Assembly (NCBI RefSeq): GCF_037076465.1
Contig: NZ_AP028908.1
Coordinates: forward strand, 1,674,001 to 1,738,000
Source of the DNA: Pectobacterium araliae
GTDB lineage: Bacteria; Pseudomonadota; Gammaproteobacteria; Enterobacterales; Enterobacteriaceae
DNA length: 64,000 bases
Reading direction: 5' to 3'
The notes below the pieces were generated by a model. That model was not told the DNA's origin. It saw nothing but the letters and a program-made list of their open reading frames with translations, and ran no database searches. Shown piece after piece: positions 36,267-45,258 of the stretch. How positions within the stretch are numbered: position 1 is the first letter of the stretch; each line of letters begins with the position of its first letter. The position numbers were made by a program, and so were the translations under genes.

Positions 36267-37196
36267 TTAGTTTGATGAGGATGTCGAAGGTGGGGAACCA
36301 CGTTTTAATGCTGTTTTCAGTGTCTCACTACTCAGGTGATCAGTAATACCGTCAGCAGAGGCCCACTCTTCAAATATGGACAGAAGTTTATAGGGTTGTT
36401 GGATCAGCGGGCTTATGGTGACATTATGCTTGCAGGCCAGCCATAGAAGGCGGGATAAGGGTGTGGAAATTCGTGTTGAAGTTGATAATGTTGATGGAGT
36501 ATTTTTTGTACTGGTGCTGATGAGTTTTTCCAGTTCAGAATGGCGAATAACAAACCAGGCATCAGGTGGTAAATCATGAACCGGAAAATAGTCTTTATCA
36601 CTGTACCTTTTTATCCCCTGAGTGGAAATAGAACTGAAAATATCTGGTGCGGCCCTTTCAGGGAGTTGCCGCATCTGCTGTTCTACTCTATCTTTCCATG
36701 TGGTCCTATTAAAAATTTGGTACAGTTCGCCATCAATACTGACTGTAATACCATAATTTATCCCTGGCGTTCCAGTAATGGGTAAGGGAATTTTGAGTAC
36801 ACGGGCTAGTAACCGCTGTATCAGAACATACTCATATCCTGCTAAAGATGTATCAATAATCCTCTGTATAGGTGTAAAGTATTTACCTGATGTGCTTATG
36901 ATTAGCTCCCTTTCATTGACAAAGCAACTCTTCTCAAGGAAGCATAACCGGGTAATTAGAGATGCCCCTACAGGTCTGAGTTTAATTTTATGACCAGACA
37001 TCTTGATTTTTCGTAAAGTTACCGGGGACTGAAAATAGATAGAAAGTGTAATCACGCCAAACAAAGCGTAACGGTAAATATCACTATCTTTTATTTTTTC
37101 GCCAGATGATTTACGTGTCATCTTAACTGCCTCATGTATAGTAACCCAATCGGAGGTGATATTTTTATTTAAACTATGATTATTTTTAAGCATCAT
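36267..37196 (-). CDS. Mobile-element-associated hypothetical protein
   Basis: 309-aa protein of a kind found in enterobacterial islands near alpA; I recognise the opening (WVTIHEAVKMTRKSSGEKIKDSDIYRYALFGVITLSIYFQSPVTLRKIK) but know no function. The N-terminal 45 residues could form a helix-turn-helix-like segment. The C-terminus is Ser/Thr rich (STSTKNTPSTLSTSTRISTP and GSPPSTSSSN). There are no membrane segments. AT-rich codon use differs from the esterase cluster to its right, so two DNA sources meet near 37.8 kb. Confidence 0.6.
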   Translation of the reverse strand: MMLKNNHSLNKNITSDWVTIHEAVKMTRKSSGEKIKDSDIYRYALFGVITLSIYFQSPVTLRKIKMSGHKIKLRPVGASLITRLCFLEKSCFVNERELIISTSGKYFTPIQRIIDTSLAGYEYVLIQRLLARVLKIPLPITGTPGINYGITVSIDGELYQIFNRTTWKDRVEQQMRQLPERAAPDIFSSISTQGIKRYSDKDYFPVHDLPPDAWFVIRHSELEKLISTSTKNTPSTLSTSTRISTPLSRLLWLACKHNVTISPLIQQPYKLLSIFEEWASADGITDHLSSETLKTALKRGSPPSTSSSN

Positions 37197-37542
37197 CTAT
37201 CTCCATTCACACAAACAAAAAACACAACTCAATAAAAGAAAGTTGTGCGGTTTTTATTTAACCCAAAAGAATGGGGGTGAAGTCACACCCCAAAAAATGT
37301 GGTCGCTGTGTTGTGATTATTTACAGAGCACAATATGATAGTTAAAAAGTGGCGTTACTATTCGCCTGGGAACAATAACGCTAGGATGTATAAATGCTAG
37401 GTTTTTGTTGAAATAAAATAGATGTGGTTGTTTCTATACGAATAGATGGTCAATTGATTACTGGCCTCTTTGATTTATCTCTTAGTAAAGTTATATTTCC
37501 AATTAAAAAGTGAGTTTGGAAAGTTATCCTATCTATTATTAT
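37197..37542. other. AT-rich gap without supported gene
   Basis: 346 bp upstream of the 309-aa gene. It presumably holds the promoter of that gene, but no clear -35/-10 pair or operator was assigned. Confidence 0.5.
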
Positions 37543-37803
37543 TCAACATCCCCCAGCCTCATTAGGTGAGACTTCCTGGAGTTCATTTTTTTTGGTGGGC
37601 ATTTTCCCAATCTTTTTTTCATGTATCCGAGATATATTTTTTCCACGGTAGAAGTAGTTAAAATATCTTAATGGTATAGCTAATAAATTAGCTCGTTTCA
37701 TTAGTTTTTTCAGTGATGCCCTTAGGCTATTAATATATCCAGTCGATGTTTTATCACTGATATAATTAAGCCTTATTTTAACCCCCCTGCAATTATACCC
37801 TTT
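37543..37803 (-). pseudogene. Unrecognised coding remnant (86 codons, no start)
   Basis: Between two stops, one frame reads GYNCRGVKIRLNYISDKTSTGYINSLRASLKKLMKRANLLAIPLRYFNYFYRG and ends ELQEVSPNEAGGC. The composition is protein-like, basic and aromatic, somewhat like the core of a DNA-binding or recombinase protein, but no family can be named. It lacks an N-terminal ATG and lies where AT-rich island DNA meets GC-richer DNA. Confidence 0.3.
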
Positions 37804-37863
37804 TTAGTTCCTCACACTTTTTAAGTTTCCGGAAGGGGAACAGTATTAAGCGCTACTTAACTT

Positions 37864-38796
37864 TTACGCATTGACACGAGACAAGACCCCTTCGAGCCAG
37901 GACACTGCATTACCCAGCGCCTCGTCTGCCTCGGGTAAAACACCGGCAAAGAGATGCCAGACATGGAACATCCCCGGCCAAACCTCAAGAGAAACGCGCA
38001 CACGATTTTCTCCAAGGTGCGCCGCCAGCCGAATGGCATCACTCAGCATGAGCTCATTTTCGCCGATATGAATCAGAACCGGAGGCAATCCACAGACATC
38101 TGCGTAGACAGGAGAAGCGTCAGGATCTGTAGGCAACGCGTTGCCGAGGAAGTTTTGAGCAAGCAGTGTCAGAAATTCTGGCGTGCACGCCGGATCCAGA
38201 TGCTCACGTGTCCGCATGGAACGCCCGGTATGCGTCAAATTGGCCCACGGCGACATGGCAAATCCGACAGCCGGTAGTGGCAGCCCCCCGTCACGTAATT
38301 TCCGCATCAGAGTCACAACCATTGCTCCACCTGCGGAATCTCCTGCAATAATAATCGAACGCGGGTCGTGCCCAAGATCGATAACAGCCCTATAGGCGCG
38401 CACGACATCGTCAATAGGAATGGGGAAGCAATGCTGAGGCGCAAGGCGGTAATCAGGTATGTAAGCTTTGGCGCGTAATAACAACGCAAGACGCCCTGCA
38501 AGCCCCAGGTAACCTTTTGGCGATCCGCTCGCATAGCCGCCCCCATGAATATAAAAGAGCGTGCGATTCTCTTTAATCTCATCTGGCGTGATGCTACAGG
38601 CTGGAATATCGTTCAAAAGGGTTTCTGCTATGCTTATGCCTTCTGGAGCAGGGAAAAGCTCTGCCATCGCGCGGTCGTATGTGGATCTGGCTTCGTTCCA
38701 GTCCACCGCTTCTTTACCTTGTAGCGCTTCTACAAGTCCCGTTGCACTCTGGGCCCAGGCCGCCAGGTGTTCACGAACTTTTTCGGGAGGGGTCAT
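37864..38796 (-). CDS. HSL-family alpha/beta hydrolase (esterase)
   Basis: 310-aa esterase of the hormone-sensitive-lipase group. The oxyanion motif FYIHGGGYASGSP and nucleophile elbow IIAGDSAGGAM are clear; Asp (GENELMLSD) and His (PGMFHVWHLF) complete the triad. Small acyl or acetyl esters are the likely substrates. ATG 38796 is chosen because AAGGAG lies 7 nt upstream; the frame opens at 38841. It is the last gene of the series MFS transporter - reductase - esterase on the minus strand. Confidence 0.88.
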   Translation of the reverse strand: MTPPEKVREHLAAWAQSATGLVEALQGKEAVDWNEARSTYDRAMAELFPAPEGISIAETLLNDIPACSITPDEIKENRTLFYIHGGGYASGSPKGYLGLAGRLALLLRAKAYIPDYRLAPQHCFPIPIDDVVRAYRAVIDLGHDPRSIIIAGDSAGGAMVVTLMRKLRDGGLPLPAVGFAMSPWANLTHTGRSMRTREHLDPACTPEFLTLLAQNFLGNALPTDPDASPVYADVCGLPPVLIHIGENELMLSDAIRLAAHLGENRVRVSLEVWPGMFHVWHLFAGVLPEADEALGNAVSWLEGVLSRVNA

Positions 38797-38921
38797 TTTC
38801 ATCTCCTTGATTAGATTTTCAGGGCTGCCGTTGACCGGCATCGTTCACGCTTTATCAAATGCAGGTGACTTCTCTGAGAAGGTCACGGATGATTAAGCGC
38901 TGATATGTCATGGAAGCAGTG

Positions 38922-39944
38922 TCACAAGCGAACGATCAATTTACCGACGTTGCTGCCATTAAGCATTCCAGTGAGCGCGGCCGGTGCATTGTCCAGGCCA
39001 TCAACAATATTTTCGATGAATTTGACCTGGCCTGATGTCAGCCAGCTTTTCATATTTTTCCGGAAAGACGCGCCCATTTCTTCTTCGAACTCTGTTTGCA
39101 GGAATCCCCGAATCGTCACGCTCCTGAATAGCATGCTGCGCAAAAAATCTGGCAAAAGACTTGCCCGGTTGAAAGCATTGGATTCATTGTAATGAGCAAC
39201 CAGACCACACAGTGGTATGCGAGAAAAATCATTGAGAAGCGGCAAAGCTGCTTCGAGGATTTTCCCGCCGACATTTTCGAAATAGATGTCGATCCCCGAA
39301 GGACACGCCAGGCGGAGATCGTCTGCGAAGGTCGCAGAGTGGTGATCCACGGCAGCGTCGAAGCCAAAATAGTCACGCAGAAGCGCACATTTTTCTGCGC
39401 CTCCCGCAATGCCCACTGTCCGCGCTCCGTGCAGTTTTGCAATCTGCCCGACAACGGATCCCACCGGCCCGGTGGCGGCTGCCACCACAACTGTTTCAGC
39501 AGGTTTTGGTTTACCGATAGCCAGAAGGCCGCAATAGGCAGTAAATCCGGGCATACCGTACACACCCAATGCCGCAGTCAATGGCTTCAAATCCGCATCA
39601 AGCTTACGGACCGACTCGCCAGCGGTGATGGCATGACTTTGCCAGCCGGCATAGGATAAGACGATGTCGCCAGGCTTAATATTTGGGTGTCGACTCTCCA
39701 GAACGCGGCCGATAGTATGCCCTGGCATCGTTTCACCGGGCGCCAAAGGTGGCGCGTAGGAAGGCACGTCACTCATGCGAACGCGCATATAGGGATCCAG
39801 TGAAAGATACTGAATTTCCTGAAGAATTTCACCTTGATTAAGTGTCGGCAATGTAAAGGATTCAACACGAAAATTGTCCGCTGTTGGTTCGCCAGCTGGC
39901 CGCGATGCCAGCACAACACGCGTTGATGTTTCTTTTAAGATCAT
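38922..39944 (-). CDS. Zinc-independent MDR reductase, CurA/leukotriene-B4-dehydrogenase type
   Basis: 340-aa NADP(H)-dependent medium-chain reductase similar to E. coli CurA. The N-terminal quinone-oxidoreductase domain (SLDPYMRVRMSD and PGHTIGRVLESRHP) and the Rossmann motif AAATGPVGSVVGQIAKLHGARTVGIAGG are evident; zinc ligands are absent. Such enzymes reduce alpha,beta-unsaturated ketones such as plant phenolics. ATG 39944 follows CAGGAG; the longer frame to 39980 lacks a good ribosome site. It is probably co-transcribed with the MFS gene upstream and the esterase gene downstream. Confidence 0.88.
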   Translation of the reverse strand: MILKETSTRVVLASRPAGEPTADNFRVESFTLPTLNQGEILQEIQYLSLDPYMRVRMSDVPSYAPPLAPGETMPGHTIGRVLESRHPNIKPGDIVLSYAGWQSHAITAGESVRKLDADLKPLTAALGVYGMPGFTAYCGLLAIGKPKPAETVVVAAATGPVGSVVGQIAKLHGARTVGIAGGAEKCALLRDYFGFDAAVDHHSATFADDLRLACPSGIDIYFENVGGKILEAALPLLNDFSRIPLCGLVAHYNESNAFNRASLLPDFLRSMLFRSVTIRGFLQTEFEEEMGASFRKNMKSWLTSGQVKFIENIVDGLDNAPAALTGMLNGSNVGKLIVRL

Positions 39945-40028
39945 CAAAATAGCTCCTGAATACGCATTCGTCGGCTGCACGGATTTCTACTGGCAACTGA
40001 CATATAAAGAATCAAATCAGGCCAGTAT

Positions 40029-41573
40029 CTAGCTCTGCTTATCCACAGCATTTCTGTTCGAATTTATTATCTCTGGCGCTGACCCTCGAAGTGCCACGAA
40101 GATCACGACAGCGGTCAAAAGCGTTATTCCTGACAAGATAACCAGCAGACTGCTGAAGGCTGAGTGATAGCTATTGAAAATGGCCTCACGGGCCGAGTTA
40201 ACGAGAATCGACTGAACAGAAGACAGGTCACCGGCAACAAATCGCTGGGCAACGTTGCCTGCGTTCGCTGACGCATCCGGAAAATCCAGTTTGATATGCG
40301 TGGTCACTAACGCGGACAGGACGGCACTCACGACGGCGAGTGCGACTCCTTCACCGGCGACCCGGGTAGTGTTAAATATTCCGGTGGCCATTCCGGCACG
40401 TTCCCGGGGAACGACACTGACAGCCAGTCCATCCATTAGTCCCCACGGCAGGCTAATTCCTGCGCCAATGACCAGAAGCGGTCCGATAAGTGCCGGGGTC
40501 GCTTCACCTCCGGGCCAGCGGCTCAGCCAAAGAAGACCTGCGGCCGCCACAATAAATCCGAGACCGCAAAGCGTTGCCGCTGACAGCCACCGTGTTAATG
40601 AGCCGGCGATTAAGGGGAGGAACAGCAGCGGGCCACACAGCACTCCCATGTTCCAACCCGCGTCCAGTGTACTCATACCATCAATCCCGACAAAGCGGAC
40701 GGGCAGCAGTATCAGGAGAACGACAAAGGCATATGCTGGCGCAGCAGCAAGCATCTGCACCGCCACAAAGCGCGGAAAGCGGAAAAGGGAGAGGTCCAGC
40801 ATCGGCTGTTTTGCCCGTATCTCAATGACCGAAAAGAGCGCGAAAAGCGAGATGCTTACTATCAGATACACCAGCGTCTCGACATCCCGCCAGCCTTTTT
40901 CAGGTGCGATAAGAATGGCATTGGTAAACAGTGCCAGTGCCGCAGTGAAGGTAATGCTGCCTTTCCAGTCGATACCCACCGCGTCAGGATCTCGCGACTC
41001 GCGGACAAATGCGGTTCCCAGAGCGTAAGCCAGCGCCGCAAGCAACGCGACGAGAGCAAAGATCGACCGCCAGCCGAAAACGTCGATCAGGAAGCCTGAG
41101 CTGATTGGCCCGAAGGCAAGACCGACGCCAAAACTGGTCCCCACGAGGCTGAAAGCGCGCATGCTACCCGGCCCCTGGAATTCCTGGGCCAGCGCAGCCA
41201 TGATGCCTGCAAACGCCGCTGCCGCTGCGATGCCTTGCCCGGCTCTCAGTATGTTGATGACCAGAATATTGGGCGCGAAGCAAAGGGCAAGGGAAAACAG
41301 GAAAAGCAATCCGACGCCGACAAGGAAGACGCGCCGCCGGCCCAGATAGTCGGCAAGTGACCCTGCTGTCATGAGGCAACTGCCAAACGTCAACATAAAG
41401 GCGTTGGTCACCCAACCAAATTCAACGGCGCTCCCCTCCAGCGCCTGACCAATGATTGGCAGCGCGACGGCAGGGCCGGTAAACGCCAGCGGATTGGTGA
41501 TGGCGACAACACATGCCGCCAGCAAAACCAGACCACGGTGAGTGGTTCCGGAAAATGAAGTTGATGCGTTCAA
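40029..41573 (-). CDS. MFS transporter, DHA2 (14-helix) type
   Basis: 514-aa major facilitator with about fourteen hydrophobic segments, EmrB/QacA-like. The motif A region is GSLADYLGRRRVFLVG; motif C-like GTSFGVGLAFGPISSGFLID is present. Such transporters use proton motive force to export toxic compounds. It begins a minus-strand series with a reductase and an esterase and is divergent from a LysR gene that starts 134 bp away, so LysR control is likely. Confidence 0.88.
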   Translation of the reverse strand: MNASTSFSGTTHRGLVLLAACVVAITNPLAFTGPAVALPIIGQALEGSAVEFGWVTNAFMLTFGSCLMTAGSLADYLGRRRVFLVGVGLLFLFSLALCFAPNILVINILRAGQGIAAAAAFAGIMAALAQEFQGPGSMRAFSLVGTSFGVGLAFGPISSGFLIDVFGWRSIFALVALLAALAYALGTAFVRESRDPDAVGIDWKGSITFTAALALFTNAILIAPEKGWRDVETLVYLIVSISLFALFSVIEIRAKQPMLDLSLFRFPRFVAVQMLAAAPAYAFVVLLILLPVRFVGIDGMSTLDAGWNMGVLCGPLLFLPLIAGSLTRWLSAATLCGLGFIVAAAGLLWLSRWPGGEATPALIGPLLVIGAGISLPWGLMDGLAVSVVPRERAGMATGIFNTTRVAGEGVALAVVSAVLSALVTTHIKLDFPDASANAGNVAQRFVAGDLSSVQSILVNSAREAIFNSYHSAFSSLLVILSGITLLTAVVIFVALRGSAPEIINSNRNAVDKQS

Positions 41574-41706
41574 CGTTCGCTCCTTCTAAAAATAATGATG
41601 AGGAGCACATAAATTTGTCTCCTGTAGTGATTCAATTAATAATATATAATATCAATTGGCGAATGTATTTCGCCTCACTGGCGACGTATAAGAAACGGAG
41701 TGATAT
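41574..41706. promoter_or_regulatory. Divergent promoter region between MFS and LysR genes
   Basis: 133 AT-rich bp holding TTCAATTAA and TCAATTGG around 41631-41660. LysR regulators normally bind such intergenic regions, but a T-N11-A box could not be fixed with confidence. Confidence 0.45.
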
Positions 41707-42693
41707 ATGCGGGGAACGAACATCGGAGACATCATCGCTTTCACGACGACAATAGAAGCAGGCACTTTTGCTGACGCGGCCCGCACGCTGGGTCTGTCAC
41801 GTTCAGCAGTGGCAAAAGCCGTTGGGCGGCTGGAGACTCGTTTGGGAGTCAGTCTCTTCAGGCGGACAACCAGAGCACTCAGTGTGACAGAAGAAGGCCG
41901 GCGGTTTCACGAGCAATGTGCCGTCATACTCGATGACCTGGAGGCAGCCGAGAACAACATCGCCGGCCGGGATGCACAGCCGAAAGGTCTGCTGCGCATT
42001 ACGGCCCCGGGGGCCTTTGGTCAGTTGCACGTTATGCCTGTGGTGCGTGAATTTCTTAAAAAATGGCCACAGGTAACGATTGAGATGAATCTGACCGACC
42101 GGGTCGTTGACATCGTCGAAGAGGGTTTTGATCTGGCAATACGTATCGGCGGAGTGACCGAGCCACACCAGTACCTGATCTCGCGCGTGATCGGCCGGTA
42201 TCGCACGATGTTTTGTGCGGCTCCCGAATACCTTGAAAAATATGGTATGCCACAGACTATCGAATCCTTGCGCGACCATCTTTGCCTTCCCTATGCGAAC
42301 TCGAGGACGCATACCTCCGGGCAACACGCATGGCGCATTCTGGCATCAGATGGGGGATGGCATACGATCCCTGGACGAATTGCGTTTACGGCCAATCGTG
42401 GCGAGGCCATACTCGACGCGGCCTTGTCTGGCATGGGAATAGCCTATTTGCCATCCTTTTTGTTTGACCGTCATGTGGCGGAGAGACGACTGGTGCCGGT
42501 CCTTCCTGACTATGACACTGCTGAGTTACCTGTCATGGCGTTATATCCTACGAAGCGATACCTGCCCGCAAAGGTTCGCGCTTTTATTGATGATCTGATC
42601 AACGCAGTGCGGGCAGAAAAAGAAAAACTTAACATCATCCATGCCGGGAACATCATGCCAGGGGCGAAGGAATCAGGAGGGACTTCTGTATGA
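41707..42693 (+). CDS. LysR-family transcriptional regulator
   Basis: 328-aa LysR regulator with the N-terminal winged helix (AFTTTIEAGTFADAARTLGLSRSAVAKAVGRLETRLGVSLFRRTTRALSVTEEG) and a substrate-binding domain beginning at GLLRITAPGAFGQLHV. This subgroup (AaeR/PecT-like) often regulates an adjacent efflux or oxidoreductase gene. It is divergent from the MFS-reductase-esterase series. Confidence 0.92.
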   Translation: MRGTNIGDIIAFTTTIEAGTFADAARTLGLSRSAVAKAVGRLETRLGVSLFRRTTRALSVTEEGRRFHEQCAVILDDLEAAENNIAGRDAQPKGLLRITAPGAFGQLHVMPVVREFLKKWPQVTIEMNLTDRVVDIVEEGFDLAIRIGGVTEPHQYLISRVIGRYRTMFCAAPEYLEKYGMPQTIESLRDHLCLPYANSRTHTSGQHAWRILASDGGWHTIPGRIAFTANRGEAILDAALSGMGIAYLPSFLFDRHVAERRLVPVLPDYDTAELPVMALYPTKRYLPAKVRAFIDDLINAVRAEKEKLNIIHAGNIMPGAKESGGTSV

Positions 42694-42751
42694 GGATATT
42701 CAGGTCATTGTTTGGGACAAACGTTCAGTAGATAAATCAGAGGTATTCCAG

Positions 42752-43699
42752 ATGAAAATATTGATGTTCGGGCGTGGTGCTATCGCCACACTTTATGGTT
42801 GGGCATTCACCAGGGCAGGCCACCAGGTGGAATATTTTGTTCGTCCAGGTCGCGCGGCTGAATATGGCAGTGTCCTGCAGGTGGACATTCTCGATTGTCG
42901 TTATAAAAGACGAGGTGAACGTGTGTCGGAGAACCTGCAGACGTCTTTGAGAGAAGACCTGCCGAAGAACCATGACTTCGACCTGATTATTGTTAGCGTC
43001 CAGCATTACAATTTCAACAGTGTCGTTCAATATCTCGCATCTCGAGTCAGTAATGCCACCGTGCTGGTATTTAACAACTTCTGGGATGAACCTTTGGAGG
43101 CCGCCTCGCCACTTCCTTTATCTCAACTTACCTGGGGTTTTCCTGGCGCGGGTGGCGGCTTTCCAGGGAAGGGAATGCGTGGTGTCCTGCTGAAAAAGGT
43201 GAACTTTGGCACGTTAGGTCCTGGCCAGGACAACCGTAAACTTATGGTCAGAAACCTGTTCCGAAAAACAGGTTTCGATATTGTTGAGCATGAAGATTTC
43301 CGTGGCTGGCTTTTGATACACTTCATATTGAATGGCGGCTTGCACGCTGAGAGTATGAATGCCGGGTCGCATGTGAGGCTATATCAATCTGTTTCGCACT
43401 GTCGCAATGCCATTCGCATTATGCGTGAGCTATTGTGCTTGCTACGCGAGCGGGACGTTGACTTTAGTGCTCACCGGGCAGATTTAATATTGATTAAGCT
43501 ACCTGGATGGATCGGCGGTAGTGTCCTTGCGCTTGCATGGAAATTCTACAGGCCACTACGACGCATTGTCGAAAGCCATTCGATGCCAAACGATCCTCTT
43601 CAAACCGTGAGGGATCTTGTCGAATACGCGAAAGTACGGGGTATTGCTACACCGTTACTTGACAACGCCTATGCCTCCTCGGTACGGCAGGATCGTTGA
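42752..43699 (+). CDS. Ketopantoate reductase (PanE/ApbA)-family protein
   Basis: 315-aa protein with an N-terminal Rossmann motif MKILMFGRGAIATLYGWAFTRAGHQVEYFVRPGRAAEY and a C-terminal helical domain. ApbA/PanE enzymes reduce 2-oxo acids with NADPH. The catalytic Lys of genuine PanE is not evident, and the C-terminal part is diverged, so pantothenate synthesis should not be assumed. ATG 42752 follows AGAGG and the canonical N-terminus starts there; the frame opens at 42641 within the LysR gene. It lies 58 bp after the LysR gene on the same strand. Confidence 0.75.
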   Translation: MKILMFGRGAIATLYGWAFTRAGHQVEYFVRPGRAAEYGSVLQVDILDCRYKRRGERVSENLQTSLREDLPKNHDFDLIIVSVQHYNFNSVVQYLASRVSNATVLVFNNFWDEPLEAASPLPLSQLTWGFPGAGGGFPGKGMRGVLLKKVNFGTLGPGQDNRKLMVRNLFRKTGFDIVEHEDFRGWLLIHFILNGGLHAESMNAGSHVRLYQSVSHCRNAIRIMRELLCLLRERDVDFSAHRADLILIKLPGWIGGSVLALAWKFYRPLRRIVESHSMPNDPLQTVRDLVEYAKVRGIATPLLDNAYASSVRQDR

Positions 43700-43824
43700 G
43701 TAAGCAGTAAAAACAGCAACATTACAGTTATCAGCCTTGGTTCTGTCGCATTAAGGGGATATTGGTAACGTGCTGTTTTTTTATAATGTTTCCTGAGTTT
43801 ATCTCTAATCAAAAAAGCGATTAA

Positions 43825-43992
43825 ACGCCTGCATTATCCCTCATTAATATTGCCCATTGTGTACGCTGGTATCAACGTTCGATTGACAACGGCAGCAGCT
43901 CTGAGGGCTGGTTCGTTACTTTAAGCTACAAAAGCTGTCCGGAGATGGCGGGTCAGGATCGTCAGTTCTTTATTGTCCCTTGTGTGTGCTAG
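43825..43992 (+). pseudogene. Unrecognised coding remnant, 55 codons, no start
   Basis: One frame between two stops reads VRWYQRSIDNGSSSEGWFVTLSYKSCPEMAGQDRQFFIVPCVC, clearly protein-like. It has no start codon and no family I recognise, and is probably the 3' remnant of a gene removed by rearrangement. Its stop is 9 bp before the end of the convergent SDR gene. Confidence 0.3.
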
Positions 43993-44001
43993 GCAATACA
44001 C

Positions 44002-44778
44002 TCAGGTTCTTATATGTTTCCATACTTCACCGTAAGTACCCAGTTCGCTGAAACCGCCATCGACGGCCAGATCAATGCCGGTAATAAAGCTGGCATCATC
44101 ACTGGCGAGGAACAGCGCTACGGCAGCCATTTCTTCTGGCTGTGCTGCGCGTCCCAACGGCGTCATATTCTTCAGTTGCTTAAATACCGGACTGGATGCA
44201 TCCAGCATCGGTGTTTCCACCACACCGGGGTGCATGGCGTTAACCCGAATATTCGCGTCAGCAAACTCGATAGCCGCAGCTTTGGTCAGCCCCCGAACGC
44301 CCCATTTTGACGAAGAATAAGCAGCAATAGGATGGCCCATAATGCCTGCTGTTGAGCCGATATTAACGATACTGCCTCCGCCACTGCGTTTCATTAACGG
44401 AGCGCATGCCTGAATCCCCAGAAACGCACCGCTTAGATTGACATTAAGCAGCTTATTCCACTGATCAAGGCTGGTATCAGTAAGCGTATTTCGTACGTTG
44501 ATGCCAGCGTTGTTAATCAGGATATCGAGCCATCCGACTTCGGCATCAATTTCGCTGACGATCTGCGTCCAGTGATCTTCTTCCGCCACATTCAGAAATT
44601 TAAAGCTGGCTTTTCCTCCGCAGGTTCGAATGTTTTCCGCCAACGTATTGCCTTCATTTTCCAAAATATCGCACAAAAAAACATGGGCACCTTCACGGGC
44701 AAAAAGACGAGCTTCCGCTTCCCCCTGACCACGGGCTCCGCCGGTAATCAGCGCTACTTTTCCATTCAGTCTATGCAT
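44002..44778 (-). CDS. Short-chain dehydrogenase/reductase
   Basis: 258-aa classical SDR. The cofactor motif TGGARGQGEAEA (TGxxxGxG), LINNAGIN, the catalytic Ser (NIGSTAG) and YSSSKWG (YxxxK) are all present, as is HPGVVETPM. The substrate is probably a small secondary alcohol or ketone. ATG 44778 follows CGGAG; a frame to 44820 adds 14 unconserved residues. It lies 46 bp after the NIPSNAP-like gene on the same strand and is likely in the same operon. Confidence 0.9.
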   Translation of the reverse strand: MHRLNGKVALITGGARGQGEAEARLFAREGAHVFLCDILENEGNTLAENIRTCGGKASFKFLNVAEEDHWTQIVSEIDAEVGWLDILINNAGINVRNTLTDTSLDQWNKLLNVNLSGAFLGIQACAPLMKRSGGGSIVNIGSTAGIMGHPIAAYSSSKWGVRGLTKAAAIEFADANIRVNAMHPGVVETPMLDASSPVFKQLKNMTPLGRAAQPEEMAAVALFLASDDASFITGIDLAVDGGFSELGTYGEVWKHIRT

Positions 44779-44824
44779 GGTCTTACTCCGGTTAATATGA
44801 TTAAAAGTATGAAGTTGCATATAT

Positions 44825-45142
44825 TCAGTACAAAGGCGAGTTGGTATCAGGAGTCAGCAACAGGGTTTCCACTCTTTCCATTTGCAACATGTCAAAACCT
44901 GACATATCAGCCTTGAATTCTTCGCTTTTCATATATGCTCCGATCACATCGTCAGGATTCGCTCCAGACGGATAACTGACCAGTGCAACCACACGATTGG
45001 GCTCTTTTGAGGCGGAGAAAAATCCGTGGGTTTCGACATTAAATATTTTCAGACTGTCAACATGGAGCCGCCAGCGCAGAAGATAATCCGCCGCTGCGGA
45101 TGATGATGAAAAGTAATAGTTGCGTAGCTGATATTGGCGCAC
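44825..45142 (-). CDS. NIPSNAP-like small protein
   Basis: 105-aa protein: MRQYQLRNYYFSSSSAAADYLLRWRLHVDSLKIFNVETHGFFSAS...VVALVSYPSGANPDDV matches the fold and spacing of NIPSNAP or EthD-like dimeric alpha/beta-barrel proteins that often accompany oxidoreductases. The function is unknown. It starts 117 bp from the divergent LysR gene and precedes the SDR, suggesting that the LysR protein controls both. Confidence 0.65.
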   Translation of the reverse strand: MRQYQLRNYYFSSSSAAADYLLRWRLHVDSLKIFNVETHGFFSASKEPNRVVALVSYPSGANPDDVIGAYMKSEEFKADMSGFDMLQMERVETLLLTPDTNSPLY

Positions 45143-45258
45143 GGTTTTTTTCCTCTTTTTACTGGGAGTGGCGCAATATTATGCGGATACTTGTATTGAT
45201 AAAATCAAATTATATAGAATCCAGCTATCGATTACGTGAATGCAACATGGAGGCGGAG

